Origin: CAZLFA01 sp964558665
Lineage (GTDB): Bacteria > Desulfobacterota > Syntrophia > Syntrophales > PHBD01
Length of the DNA: 64,000 nt
Assembly: GCA_964558665.1 (NCBI GenBank)
Contig: CAZLFA010000005.1
Coordinates: 1 to 64,000 of the forward strand
Reading direction: 5' to 3'
The notes below the pieces were generated by a model. The model ran no database searches, was not told the DNA's origin, and worked only from the letters and a program-made list of their open reading frames with translations. Positions 25,525 to 35,103 of the stretch are shown piece after piece. Every line of letters starts with the position of its first letter. The first letter of the stretch is position 1. Position numbers and translations under genes: made by a program.

Positions 25525-25959
25525 ATGAGACTCTGGAGCCTTCACCCGAAATACCTGGATGCACGAGGATTGACTGCCCTCTGGCGGGAAGGACTGCTTG
25601 CCAGAAAGGCGCTTTTGGGAGAAACAAAGGGTTACAAAAACCACCCCCAGTTGGAAAGGTTCAAGTCGACGGCGGATCCGGTGGCAGCCATCGACTATTA
25701 TTTGTCGTATATCTTCAGGGAAGCACAAAAACGCGGATACGGTTTCGATCACAGCAAGCTGGGTTCAGGATTGGAAACTGTCAAGATGTCCGTCACTGAA
25801 GGACAGTTGAAATATGAAATGAAGCATCTCAAAAAAAAACTGAAACTGCGGAACATCGGGCAATACGGCAAAATAGCGTCGATTGACAACCCGGAACCTC
25901 ATCCCGCCTTCAATGTTGTGCCAGGAGAAATCGAATTATGGGAACGCGTTGTCAAATAA
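25525..25959 (+). CDS. Pyrimidine dimer DNA glycosylase-like protein
   Basis: A 144-residue protein matching the bacterial relatives of T4 endonuclease V. The opening MRLWSLHPKYLDARGLTALW, with HPLYLD-type and AIDYYLSYI segments, is diagnostic. The family excises pyrimidine dimers, although several bacterial members are untested. No other repair genes are adjacent. Confidence 0.82.
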   Translation: MRLWSLHPKYLDARGLTALWREGLLARKALLGETKGYKNHPQLERFKSTADPVAAIDYYLSYIFREAQKRGYGFDHSKLGSGLETVKMSVTEGQLKYEMKHLKKKLKLRNIGQYGKIASIDNPEPHPAFNVVPGEIELWERVVK

Positions 25960-26079
25960 ATATCATGACACGTATCAGTAAAGGAAAAGTACCGAAGCGC
26001 GGCAGCCATCAAAAGGCCAATACACAATACAGTTTGTATAACAAGCGTTATACGGCCGCACAGGTGCCTGCCGAATCGA

Positions 26080-27456
26080 TTATCTGCCTATTCGCTGCCT
26101 GAGTTCGGGTTTGTTTATTATATCGGTCGTATATTTTCCTGACACGAAATCTTCATCTTCCAGGAGAGCTTTGTGGAACGGGATCGTTGTATGTATCCCT
26201 TCGACCCTTATTTCACTGAGAGCTCGCTTCATCCTGGCGATAGAATATTCCCGCTTTCTTCCCCAGCTCATGATCTTCATCAAAAGCGAATCGTAGTATA
26301 TGGAAACCTCGCATCCTTCATAGATGCCCTCATCGATTCGAATATTGGACCCATGGGGAAGGCGAAGCCTGCTGATAACGCCTGGTGAAGGAATGAAGTT
26401 GCGGGCGGGGTCCTCAGCCATGATGCGGCATTGCATGGCATGATAATCGAAGCGGATGTCATCCTGGCTGCATTGGAGGGGCATGCCGGAGGCAATGCGA
26501 ATCTGTTCCTTGACTACGTCCAGGCCGGTTGCAAGTTCGGTGACGCAATGCTCAACCTGGAGGCGTGAATTTATTTCATTAAAATAGAACTGTCGTGTTT
26601 CCGGGAAATAGAAAAACTCAACGGTCAGCGCGTTGACATATTGGAGTATCATGGCCACGTCGATGGCGGCTGCCCCCATCTTCATGCGGAGAAAAGGCGT
26701 CATTATCGTGCTGGGCGTCTCCTCGACCAGTTTCTGGTAGCGCCGCTGCACGGAACAATCCCTGTCTCCAAGATGAAGGATGTTGCCGTGATTGTCGGCC
26801 AGAATCTGGAATTCTATATGCTTCACACCCTCCAGATATTTTTCAATATAAAAGGCCGATATACCAAATGCGTTTCGGCCTCTCAACTCCGCAAACTTTA
26901 TCGCTCTGTCCAGTTCCTCCTGATCACGGGCAATGCGGATACCGATGCCGCCGCCTGCTCCTGACGGTTTAACTATCACCGGATAGCCGATCTCGGCGGC
27001 AATTTCCCTCGCCTTTTTCACACCCCTGGTTCCGGTGTTCATTATTGCCTCATCGCTGCCGGGGGTCACCGGTATGTTGATCATCTTCATGAGCTGCCGG
27101 GCGCGATTTTTCGGCTTTGCCTTATACATGCACTGGCTTGGCGGTCCGATGAAAACGATGCCGCGCTGTTCGACCATATCGACGAACTCCGGATTCTCAG
27201 CCAGAAAACCGTATCCGGGATGAATCGCCTCGGCTCCGCTTCTTTCCGCAACTTCAATTATTTTCTGCATGACAAGATAACTCTTGGAAGGTCTGGGAGT
27301 TCCGATCTCGTAAGCCTCATCGGCAAGCCTGACATGAAGAGAATTCCTGTCCGCCTCGGAATAGACTGCGACAGACTTGATGCCCATATCTTTGCAAGTG
27401 CGGATAATGCGAACCGCTATCTCACCGCGGTTAGCGATAAGGATTTTCCTAAACAT
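26080..27456 (-). CDS. accC: Biotin carboxylase
   Basis: A 458-residue ATP-grasp biotin carboxylase, which carboxylates biotin on a carrier with HCO3- and ATP. N-terminal FRKILIANRGEIAVRII, the ATP-grasp loop KPSGAGGGIGIRI and the catalytic segment FNEINSRLQVEHCVTELATG are clear. Two points differ from usual: QVEHPVTE has Cys for Pro, and the MGDK-type segment reads MYKAKPKNRARQLMK. No biotin carrier or carboxyltransferase is adjacent, so it could serve acetyl-CoA, acyl-CoA or pyruvate carboxylation. The start follows GGAGGAAT on the minus strand. Confidence 0.92.
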   Translation of the reverse strand: MFRKILIANRGEIAVRIIRTCKDMGIKSVAVYSEADRNSLHVRLADEAYEIGTPRPSKSYLVMQKIIEVAERSGAEAIHPGYGFLAENPEFVDMVEQRGIVFIGPPSQCMYKAKPKNRARQLMKMINIPVTPGSDEAIMNTGTRGVKKAREIAAEIGYPVIVKPSGAGGGIGIRIARDQEELDRAIKFAELRGRNAFGISAFYIEKYLEGVKHIEFQILADNHGNILHLGDRDCSVQRRYQKLVEETPSTIMTPFLRMKMGAAAIDVAMILQYVNALTVEFFYFPETRQFYFNEINSRLQVEHCVTELATGLDVVKEQIRIASGMPLQCSQDDIRFDYHAMQCRIMAEDPARNFIPSPGVISRLRLPHGSNIRIDEGIYEGCEVSIYYDSLLMKIMSWGRKREYSIARMKRALSEIRVEGIHTTIPFHKALLEDEDFVSGKYTTDIINKPELRQRIGR

Positions 27457-27597
27457 GGTAAATTCCTCCAGGCTGACAAGAATTGACGACAGAGTAAATA
27501 CTTCAAGAGGATACGCCGGCCCTCAACCTCTGTCGCGGCTCCATAGCATAAAATGAAGGCAATTTGAAATCATTCTTTGCGATAAACTAATTAAAAC

Positions 27598-27625
27598 TTG
27601 ACAAAATACTTCTGTTGATTAAGAT
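27598..27625 (+). promoter_or_regulatory. Promoter of tRNA-Gly
   Basis: TTGACA at 27598-27603, 16 bases, TAAGAT at 27620-27625, about 29 bases before the mature tRNA. Perfect -35 and moderate -10. Confidence 0.55.
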
Positions 27626-27653
27626 TGCCTTTCATTTTTACTGCCTTTACAGA

Positions 27654-27728
<75 letters not shown>

Positions 27729-27800
27729 GTTATTTCTCCCCTTCCTTCCGGCATAGCATGCACCGAACCGCTATAAGCCTCGAAAAACTTGATTTTTCTC

Positions 27801-27829
27801 TTGCAATGGCAGGGGCGCTGTGCTATGGG
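27801..27829 (+). promoter_or_regulatory. Promoter-like site for the rimP operon
   Basis: TTGCAA (27801-27806), 17 bases, then TATGGG (27824-27829) preceded by TG-C, an extended -10. It would start transcription about 25 bases before the attenuator hairpin. Confidence 0.45.
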
Positions 27830-27859
27830 ATTTCGAAAATCATCGGTTCTCAATGATGA

Positions 27860-27881
27860 GTGGGCGTTTGCCCACTTTTTT
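27860..27881 (+). terminator. Attenuator-like terminator in the rimP leader
   Basis: GTGGGC and GCCCAC (27860-27865, 27870-27875) form a six-pair GC-rich stem on a GTTT loop, followed by six T. It lies 18 bases before the rimP ATG inside the operon's own leader. This matches the described rimP-leader attenuator, by which NusA-dependent termination could regulate the operon. Confidence 0.75.
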
Positions 27882-27898
27882 GTTTCTGGGGCAATTTT

Positions 27899-28366
27899 AT
27901 GGAGCGCATCGAAGACAGGATCAGTGAACTGGCAGATCCTCTCGTCGAATCAGAAGGGATGGAATTGATTCATGTGGAATGCGTGAAGATGAAATCCCGC
28001 TGGATAATACGGCTTTTTCTCGACAAGGAAGGCGGCATTACAATCGATGACTGCGCTGAAATCAGCAATCAGTTGGGCGACATCCTGGACGTACACGATG
28101 TGCCTCCGGGACCATATACCTTGGAAGTATCGTCACCGGGGCTGGATCGCCCTCTTTCACGGGACAGGGACTACAATAAATTCAAAGGAAGAAGAATACA
28201 CGTGAAACTGATTGAAAAAGTCAACGGCAGTAAAAATTTCGATGGACTACTCGTTGACTATATACAGGAAGCAGAAGGAAAAACCATCATTATGGATGTT
28301 GGCGGCAGTATTCTGCATATTCCAAGACAAAAAGTTGCGAAGGCCAATATCAAAGAGGATATCTGA
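27899..28366 (+). CDS. rimP: Ribosome maturation factor RimP
   Basis: A 155-residue 30S assembly factor. The N-terminal LADPLVESEGMELIHVECVK and SNQLGDILDVHD plus YTLEVSSPGLDRPL segments are diagnostic. The Met at 27899 is chosen because the preceding 13 residues (from 27860) run through the attenuator hairpin and are not family sequence. First gene of the rimP-nusA-infB operon. Confidence 0.95.
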   Translation: MERIEDRISELADPLVESEGMELIHVECVKMKSRWIIRLFLDKEGGITIDDCAEISNQLGDILDVHDVPPGPYTLEVSSPGLDRPLSRDRDYNKFKGRRIHVKLIEKVNGSKNFDGLLVDYIQEAEGKTIIMDVGGSILHIPRQKVAKANIKEDI

Positions 28367-28430
28367 GACAACCGGGCATTTGGTTAAATCGCCTTAAAGG
28401 TCTTATATATAAATACTGGAGGAGCTTTCA

Positions 28431-29693
28431 ATGTTTTCAGAGCTTAAACGTCTGATTGAACAGATGGGCAAAGATAGGGGAATCGATAAACAAATCATTA
28501 TCGAGGCGCTTGAGGCGGCTATGCTGACGGCTGCGCGCAAAAAACTCGGTCCCGAAGTTGATATCGAATCCCATTATAACGAAGAAGCCGGCGAGATCGA
28601 AGTGTTTCAGTTCAAAAAGGTCGTGGAGAAAGTAGTCGATCCGGACACACAGATATCTCTGGCCGAGGCAAGGACCAGCCTGGACGAGGAAGCCGAGCCG
28701 GGTGACAGCCTGGGGATGAAAATTGATACCAGCACATTCGGCAGAATCGCCATACAGACAGCAAAACAGATCATCATCCAGCGGGTAAAAGACGCGGAAC
28801 GCGACAATATTTACGACGAATATAAGGACAAAAAGGGAGAGTTGGTGAACGGCTTCGTCCAGCGTTTTGACGGTGGAGCGATAATTGTCAATCTGGGACG
28901 TGCGGAAGGGGTAATCCCTACTTCTGAACAGATTCACAGAGAAGTATATAAACGGGGAGAAAGAATAAGAGCCTATATCTTCGATATAAAAAGGATATCC
29001 AAAGGGCCGCAGATTATTCTGTCACGGACGCATCCGGGATTCTTAAAGTCTCTTTTTGAAGTGGAAGTGCCTGAGATATCGGAAGGGCTGATTGAAATAG
29101 TCAACGTGGCCAGAGAACCGGGGAAACGCGCCAAGATATCGGTTCGTTCCAAGGATAAGGATATCGATCCCGTAGGAGCCTGTGTCGGCATGAGAGGCTC
29201 CCGCGTCCAAAGTGTAGTTCAGGAACTTCGGGGAGAAAAAATCGATATCGTGCCCTATGCGGACGATCAGGCAAAATATGTATGCAGCGCGCTGTCCCCG
29301 GCAAAGGTTGACCGCGTCTTCATGGATGAAGACAACCGGTCGATGGAGATCATCGTTCCCGACGACCAGTTGTCGCTGGCAATAGGAAAGAACGGACAGA
29401 ATGTCAGGCTCGCAGTCAAATTGACAGGCTGGAAAATTGATGTAAAGACGGAGGCCATCGCCGCCGATCAGCAGGAGGAAGGGTATCAGTCCCTGATGAA
29501 CATTCCGGGCATAGGGGAAGTTACAGCCGAGCGTCTTTACAATGAAGGACTCAAGAGTGTTGCGATGATAGCCGCAACAGATGTGGAAACGCTTTCAGCC
29601 ATACCGGGGATTGGTGAAAAGACCGCTTCCCAGTGGATCGATGCTGCAGTGAAGATCATAGAGCAGAAAGCCGGTGGAGAAAAGAGCGATTAA
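28431..29693 (+). CDS. nusA: Transcription termination/antitermination factor NusA
   Basis: A 420-residue NusA that binds RNA polymerase and RNA. An N-terminal polymerase-binding domain (about 1-125), S1 domain (about 130-200, GELVNGFVQRFDGGAIIVNL) and two KH domains (to about 345, ending IAIGKNGQNVRLA) are followed by a helix-hairpin-helix tail (IPGIGEVTAERLY, IPGIGEKTASQW). The tail is a short HhH region rather than the two full acidic repeats of E. coli. It is preceded by GGAGGAGC. Confidence 0.97.
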   Translation: MFSELKRLIEQMGKDRGIDKQIIIEALEAAMLTAARKKLGPEVDIESHYNEEAGEIEVFQFKKVVEKVVDPDTQISLAEARTSLDEEAEPGDSLGMKIDTSTFGRIAIQTAKQIIIQRVKDAERDNIYDEYKDKKGELVNGFVQRFDGGAIIVNLGRAEGVIPTSEQIHREVYKRGERIRAYIFDIKRISKGPQIILSRTHPGFLKSLFEVEVPEISEGLIEIVNVAREPGKRAKISVRSKDKDIDPVGACVGMRGSRVQSVVQELRGEKIDIVPYADDQAKYVCSALSPAKVDRVFMDEDNRSMEIIVPDDQLSLAIGKNGQNVRLAVKLTGWKIDVKTEAIAADQQEEGYQSLMNIPGIGEVTAERLYNEGLKSVAMIAATDVETLSAIPGIGEKTASQWIDAAVKIIEQKAGGEKSD

Positions 29694-29735
29694 TACATAT
29701 TTACATTTTTAACCATCTTTATGGGAGTTTCAGGG

Positions 29736-32363
29736 ATGTCCAAAAAAAGGGTATACGAGCTGGCTAAAGAATTGGGGATAGAAAACAAAGAGCTGATCGG
29801 ACGTCTTGAGAAGCTGGGTATTGCCGTAAAATCGCACTCCAGCAGTCTCGAAGATAGCGATGTAGAAAGGGTCAGGAAGGATTTTCTTTCCACCGAGGCA
29901 CGGGAGGTGGTCGAAAAGAGGATCAAATCTACGGTCATCAGAAGAAGATCTGTAGTAACTCATACAGAGGAAATCGCTGCGGTTGATGCGGAATCTGCAG
30001 TACCTGATGCGGCTATAGAGCCACAAAAAGAAGACAAGGTCGAAATCGAAGTGGTGCCACCCAAACCGGCGGCAAAAGAAGAACCTGTCGTCCAAGCCGT
30101 GCCTGTGAAAGAAGAAATTCCGGAAAAGCAGGAACCGCCCAAGGCGCCGCAAGAGATAACGCCGCAGGAAGCCGCAGAGGAAAAGCCCATCGTCCAGATG
30201 CCGCCCAAGGCTGAGATCAAGAAGTTCCCCCCCAAAAAAGACAAGGCACCGGAGCAACCAAGGCCGAAACATACTGAAGCTAAGGAAGTGCATAAAGAGG
30301 CGCCTAAAAAAGAGCATCCGTTGACACCGGGACTCAAGGTTGTGAAGCCTGCGCCTCCCTCCGAAGAGGCCAAACCATTAAAGCTTGAGCCGGAAAAATT
30401 TGCCAAAAAGGGGAAAAAACCGGTTGAAGTGGTAATGGGGGATCAGGCGGCGACCCGCAAAAAGGCTTTCATAAAGAAGAGCGTGGATAAAAAGGATCGC
30501 CGGGAAGACACTGATACTGTGGATGACCGACCGCTCAAATGGGTGCCAAAGTGGAAAGAGGAAAAAAAACCGACGGTCGCCAAGATGAAAAAGACCGAGA
30601 TTACCGTTCCCAAGGCGATTAAAAGACGCATTAAGGTTGTGGAAGCAATAACCGTCGGCGATCTCGCAAAGAAAATGGGCGTTAAGGCCAACGAGGTAAT
30701 AAAGAAACTGGTTGCATTGGGTCTGATGGTCACAATCAATCAGGCCGTGGACTGCGATACCGCATCAATCATAGCTTCCGATTTCGGTTATCAGGTCGAG
30801 GCGGCGGTTGAGTATGAAGAAGCGTCCTACAAACCCGAGACGCAGTCGGACAATCTCAAGCCCCGAGCGCCGGTCGTAACGATTATGGGACATGTCGATC
30901 ACGGTAAGACGTCCCTCCTTGATGCGATACGCCAGACCAATGTCATCGGTGGCGAAGCGGGCGGAATTACGCAGGCAATAGGGGCATATCACGTACATAT
31001 TAAAGACAGGGACATCGTCTTTCTGGATACTCCCGGTCATGAAGCATTTACAGCCATGCGCGCACGCGGAGCAAAAGTTACAGATATTGTGGTTCTGGTA
31101 GTTGCAGCAGACGATGGGGTTATGGATCAGACAATAGAGGCCATCAACCACTCCCGTTCTGCAGGCGTTCCCATCATGGTTGCCATCAACAAGATAGACA
31201 AGCCGGGCGCAGATCCCGGTAAAATAAAGCAGGCTCTTACCGAATACAGCCTGGTGGCCGAAGAATGGGGCGGTGATACTATCTTTTCCGAAGTCTCCGC
31301 AAAAAAGAAAACCGGAATAGAAGAATTGCTTGAACTCATTCTGTTGCAAGCCGATATCCTGGAGTTAAAAGCAGATCCCGACCGTCCCGCAAGCGGTGTT
31401 ATTATTGAATCAAAGCTTGATCGGGGCCGCGGACCGGTTGCCACAGTGCTCATTCAGGAAGGCACCCTGAGAGAAGGCGATGCCTTTGTGTCGAAGACTG
31501 AATTCGGCAGAGTGAGAGCTTTGATAAATGATCAGGGCAAGAGGGTCAAAGAGGCCGGACCCGCAATGCCGGTTGAAGTAATTGGCTTTTCCGGGGTTCC
31601 TCAGGTCAGCGCCGAATTCACCTGCGTTGAGGATGAAAAGAAAGCCCGCAGTATCGGAGAATACTGGATGAGAAAAGAGCGGGAACGTGAACTTTCCGCG
31701 TCATCTAAAATAACCCTGGAACAGTTATATCAAAAAATAAAGGAAGGCATCAAAGAGCTTAATGTAATCATTAAAGGTGATGTTCAGGGGTCAATAGAGG
31801 CCCTTTCAGAGTCTTTAAACAAACTGAGCACGCCTGACATCAAGGTAAAGATAATTCACAGTTCAACAGGAACTGTTACAGAGACGGACGTCATGCTCGC
31901 GTCGGCGTCAAACGCCGTAATAATCGGATTTAATGTCCGCCCGGACGCGAGGGTTACAGAACTCGCCGAAAAGGAAGGCGTTGACATCAAGCTGTATGAC
32001 ATCATTTACAACGTCATCTCGGATGTTAAAGCCGCAATGGAAGGGCTGCTGGAACCGGTTTACAAAGAGGTTACACAGGGAAGAGCGGAAGTCCGCCAGC
32101 TCTTCAAGGTCCCCAAGGTGGGCACGATAGCAGGCAGCTATGTACTGGACGGCAAGATTACACGGCAGAGCAGCCTCAAGCTGGTGAGAGACGGTGTTGT
32201 TATCTATACTGGAAAAATCTCTTCGTTACGGAGACTGAAGGATGATGTCCGGGAGGTAATGTCCGGGTTTGAATGCGGTATAGGCATAGAAAACTTTAAC
32301 GACCTTCATGAAGGGGATGTGATAGAAGCCTATACCAGCGAAAAAGTTGAACAAAAACTTTAG
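29736..32363 (+). CDS. infB: Translation initiation factor IF-2
   Basis: An 875-residue initiation GTPase. Two IF2-N subdomains (about 3-45 and 290-345) bracket a long Lys/Glu/Pro-rich linker. The G domain carries GHVDHGKTSLLD (G1), VFLDTPGHEAF (G3) and INKID (G4), and domains II to IV complete the protein. MSKKRVYELAKELG at 29736 is the family start; a Met 15 bases earlier is poorer. Co-transcribed with nusA, as usual. Confidence 0.97.
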   Translation: MSKKRVYELAKELGIENKELIGRLEKLGIAVKSHSSSLEDSDVERVRKDFLSTEAREVVEKRIKSTVIRRRSVVTHTEEIAAVDAESAVPDAAIEPQKEDKVEIEVVPPKPAAKEEPVVQAVPVKEEIPEKQEPPKAPQEITPQEAAEEKPIVQMPPKAEIKKFPPKKDKAPEQPRPKHTEAKEVHKEAPKKEHPLTPGLKVVKPAPPSEEAKPLKLEPEKFAKKGKKPVEVVMGDQAATRKKAFIKKSVDKKDRREDTDTVDDRPLKWVPKWKEEKKPTVAKMKKTEITVPKAIKRRIKVVEAITVGDLAKKMGVKANEVIKKLVALGLMVTINQAVDCDTASIIASDFGYQVEAAVEYEEASYKPETQSDNLKPRAPVVTIMGHVDHGKTSLLDAIRQTNVIGGEAGGITQAIGAYHVHIKDRDIVFLDTPGHEAFTAMRARGAKVTDIVVLVVAADDGVMDQTIEAINHSRSAGVPIMVAINKIDKPGADPGKIKQALTEYSLVAEEWGGDTIFSEVSAKKKTGIEELLELILLQADILELKADPDRPASGVIIESKLDRGRGPVATVLIQEGTLREGDAFVSKTEFGRVRALINDQGKRVKEAGPAMPVEVIGFSGVPQVSAEFTCVEDEKKARSIGEYWMRKERERELSASSKITLEQLYQKIKEGIKELNVIIKGDVQGSIEALSESLNKLSTPDIKVKIIHSSTGTVTETDVMLASASNAVIIGFNVRPDARVTELAEKEGVDIKLYDIIYNVISDVKAAMEGLLEPVYKEVTQGRAEVRQLFKVPKVGTIAGSYVLDGKITRQSSLKLVRDGVVIYTGKISSLRRLKDDVREVMSGFECGIGIENFNDLHEGDVIEAYTSEKVEQKL

Positions 32364-32428
32364 CAACAGATTCGGCCAGTTAAAACTGATTGTTAAAAGC
32401 AATTCAGAGAAAAACATAGAGTCACTCT

Positions 32429-32767
32429 ATGATTATAGGTTCAGGCATTGTTGAACTGCTCATCGCAGAAAGTCGATCTCTTAAAGAAAAGCGATCTGTT
32501 CTTAAGAGCATACTGAAGAGAACACAGAACGAATTTAATATATCGATTGCCGAGATAGGCGACAACGATCTATGGGGACGCGCCAGGCTGGGATTCAGCA
32601 TGGTCGGCAACGACAAGCGATTGATCGACGCCAAGATCAATCATATGCTCAAGTTCATTGAAAGCATGAATCTGGCAGAGATAGTCAACGCAAAGATTGA
32701 AATGATCGGCATGTCAGACGAATTGCCTCCTGTGCAATATGAGGAGGAAAAATATGACATCATTTAA
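32429..32767 (+). CDS. DUF503 (YlxP-like) protein
   Basis: A 112-residue protein of the DUF503 family, which is commonly found between infB and rbfA. VELLIAESRSLKEKRSVLKS is the signature. The function is unproven; ribosome or RNA association is assumed from its setting. Its end overlaps the rbfA start. Confidence 0.88.
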   Translation: MIIGSGIVELLIAESRSLKEKRSVLKSILKRTQNEFNISIAEIGDNDLWGRARLGFSMVGNDKRLIDAKINHMLKFIESMNLAEIVNAKIEMIGMSDELPPVQYEEEKYDII

Positions 32768-33128
32768 AAGAGCTGACCGGGTTGCAGATCTCATCAAGGC
32801 TGAGATATCCGATATACTGTTGAAGCAGATAAGAGATCCGCGAATTGGTCTGGTGACAATCACCGGTGTGAAAATGACCGACGATCTTCGTATTGCCAAG
32901 GTGTTTTTTGTCGAGATGGGCAAAGATACCTTAAGCGACGAGACCGTCAGCGGATTGAACAAGGCAAAAGGATTTTTGAAAAGAGAGCTCGGCAAAAGGC
33001 TGAAGCTTAGATATATGCCCGATATCATTTTTCATTATGATCCGTCATTCGCGTACGGGAACCGTATTGAAAAGCTGATAGCAGAGATACACCACGAAGA
33101 GGAAGTGAATGCTGAAGAAGATCGCTGA
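32754..33128 (+). CDS. rbfA: Ribosome-binding factor A
   Basis: A 124-residue KH-like 30S maturation factor: RADRVADLIKAEISDIL, RDPRIGLVTITGVKMTDDLR and KRLKLRYMPDIIFHYD are diagnostic. The ATG at 32754 lies inside the DUF503 stop region behind GAGGAGGA; a Met at 32739 lacks a ribosome site. The end overlaps the nrnA start. Confidence 0.95.
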   Translation: MTSFKRADRVADLIKAEISDILLKQIRDPRIGLVTITGVKMTDDLRIAKVFFVEMGKDTLSDETVSGLNKAKGFLKRELGKRLKLRYMPDIIFHYDPSFAYGNRIEKLIAEIHHEEEVNAEEDR

Positions 33129-34062
33129 TGTCATCGTACAACATGACAAATTTCTTGTGACATCACATGTGAGACCTGACGGGGATTCATTGGGATCCAC
33201 CCTGGCTTTGTATCACATGCTTCGGAACATGGGGAAATCTGTTACAGTTTATAATCAGGACAAAACCCCGGACAACTACCGTTTTCTTCCCGGAGCCGGA
33301 GAGATTGTGCATGAACTGCCTGCTGTATACGCTTACGACGTAGTATTCATACTGGATTGCAGTGAACTGGAAAGAATCGGAGAGGAAGCGGAAAAGATTA
33401 CCAGTGGCCGCCTGATGATCAATATAGACCACCATATATCCAACAGGCAGTTTTGCGAACTGGCATTCATAGACGGACACGCCAGCTCCACGGCCGAACT
33501 TTTATTTCGACTCGCCGATGTCATGTCCATCAATTTGACTAAGGATATAGCAGACAATCTATATACAGGCATTCTCACGGATACAGGCGGTTTTCGCTAC
33601 GGGAGCACAAGCAGGGAATCATTGGCGGCAGCATCATTAATGGTGGCCCATGGCGCCGATCCTCAGTGGCTTTCAGAAAACATATACGAGAATAATCCTG
33701 AAGCCAAAATCAAGCTGCTTGCACGGGTTCTTGAAACACTTTCTTTCGACCTTGATGGAAGAGTTGCTTCCCTGGTAGTTTACCAGAAAAGCCTTGATGC
33801 CGCCGGCGCCATGATGGAGCATACGGAAGGTTTCGTAGACATTCCACGATCGATTGCCGGTGTGTCAGTCTCCATATTATTCAGTGAAATGAACGACACT
33901 CTGTATAAAATAAGTCTGCGGTCGAAAGGGCATTACAATATTGCTCGTGTCGCCGAAAAATTCGGTGGAGGCGGCCATGCAAACGCAGCGGCGTGCAGAC
34001 ATAAAGGTGATATCTCCGATGTAAAAGAGAGCATCTTGAACGCAGTGGCCGATGTATTTTAA
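33109..34062 (+). CDS. nrnA: DHH-family oligoribonuclease/pAp phosphatase
   Basis: A 317-residue bifunctional nanoRNase and 3'-phosphoadenosine 5'-phosphate phosphatase. The DHH motif is NIDHHISN, the early HVRPDGDSLGS carries the first Asp pair, and the C-terminal DHHA1 domain ends in KFGGGGHANAAAC. It overlaps rbfA and is followed directly by truB. Located in this operon in many bacteria lacking Orn. Confidence 0.93.
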   Translation: MLKKIADVIVQHDKFLVTSHVRPDGDSLGSTLALYHMLRNMGKSVTVYNQDKTPDNYRFLPGAGEIVHELPAVYAYDVVFILDCSELERIGEEAEKITSGRLMINIDHHISNRQFCELAFIDGHASSTAELLFRLADVMSINLTKDIADNLYTGILTDTGGFRYGSTSRESLAAASLMVAHGADPQWLSENIYENNPEAKIKLLARVLETLSFDLDGRVASLVVYQKSLDAAGAMMEHTEGFVDIPRSIAGVSVSILFSEMNDTLYKISLRSKGHYNIARVAEKFGGGGHANAAACRHKGDISDVKESILNAVADVF

Positions 34063-35004
34063 ATGAATATGGATGGGATTGTTGTAATTAATAAACCCGC
34101 GGGCAAGACATCACACGATATAGTTTATGATGTGAAAAAAACTCTTGGCGCAAAAAAGGTGGGACACACGGGAACACTGGATCCCTTGGCTACGGGCGTG
34201 CTCCCCATTTGTATCAACGAAGCCACCAAGATTGCACAATATCTTACTCAGGATAAAAAAGAGTATCGGGCCACGATGCAATTGGGCATAAGAACCGATA
34301 CCCTGGATATAGAAGGCAATATAATAAACCGAAGCAATCCTTGTGTTACCAGAGGGGATGCAGAAAGAGTTCTCGGCAGACTAACGGGCATCATAGAACA
34401 GTTGCCGCCTATGTTCTCTGCCGTTAAATATAAAGGAAAAGCTTTATACAAATGGGCCAGGCAGGGCATTGCCGTCGAGACAACATCCAGAACCGTAGAG
34501 ATTCAGAAGATCGAGATACTGGATTTTTCTCTGCCGTATGTCACCTTTGATGTATGCTGTTCCAAAGGCACTTACATCAGGTCTATATGCTCGGAAGCAG
34601 GTGATATGTTGGGATGCGGTGCATGTCTCACCGCGCTGGAGAGAACCAGGAGCGGGGCATTTACCAGCAGCATGGCGATATCCCTGACGGGTTTGAACAC
34701 CGAGGAGAAAAGAAAAATTATCGGAAGGGAAACAATCCGCTTAAGGGACAGCCTGCCGGATGTTTCTTCCCTGATCATTGACAAATCATATGCGGATAAA
34801 ATCAGGGACGGTTATCAACCGTCGGTGGAAGCCATGAAAATGTATCATATTCCTTTTCTTGCATCAGGAGATATGATAAAGTTTATAATAGATGAAGAAG
34901 GCCTGATTGCCTTAGGTAAAATGATGTGCTCATCGGATGAATTATCATCTCTTGAGGACAGGAAACAGGCTGTAAAAATATTAAGGGTTTTCAACAGCGG
35001 ATAG
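34063..35004 (+). CDS. truB: tRNA pseudouridine(55) synthase
   Basis: A 313-residue TruB. The catalytic Asp lies in HTGTLDPLATGVLP and the KPAGKTSHDIV start and YKGKALYKWAR segment are typical. A C-terminal extension (about 240-313) matches the PUA-like domain found in many TruB proteins. Starts at the base after the nrnA stop. Confidence 0.95.
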   Translation: MNMDGIVVINKPAGKTSHDIVYDVKKTLGAKKVGHTGTLDPLATGVLPICINEATKIAQYLTQDKKEYRATMQLGIRTDTLDIEGNIINRSNPCVTRGDAERVLGRLTGIIEQLPPMFSAVKYKGKALYKWARQGIAVETTSRTVEIQKIEILDFSLPYVTFDVCCSKGTYIRSICSEAGDMLGCGACLTALERTRSGAFTSSMAISLTGLNTEEKRKIIGRETIRLRDSLPDVSSLIIDKSYADKIRDGYQPSVEAMKMYHIPFLASGDMIKFIIDEEGLIALGKMMCSSDELSSLEDRKQAVKILRVFNSG

Positions 35005-35029
35005 CTTGAAATTCAATGGCGTTCGGAAA

Positions 35030-35070
35030 ATTAGTTTGCCGGAAAACAATCTATGAGGCTGTAAACTAAT
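35030..35070 (+). promoter_or_regulatory. Hairpin in the rpsO leader
   Basis: ATTAGTTT-GCC (35030-35040) and GGC-TGT-AAACTAAT (35057-35070) fold into a long stem interrupted by a small bulge, just before the rpsO ribosome site. Position and form fit an S15-binding autoregulatory leader. Such leaders differ among phyla, so the mechanism is inferred. Confidence 0.5.
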
Positions 35071-35103
35071 CAGAGATGAATAGAATAAGGAGGAGATAAG
35101 GCA

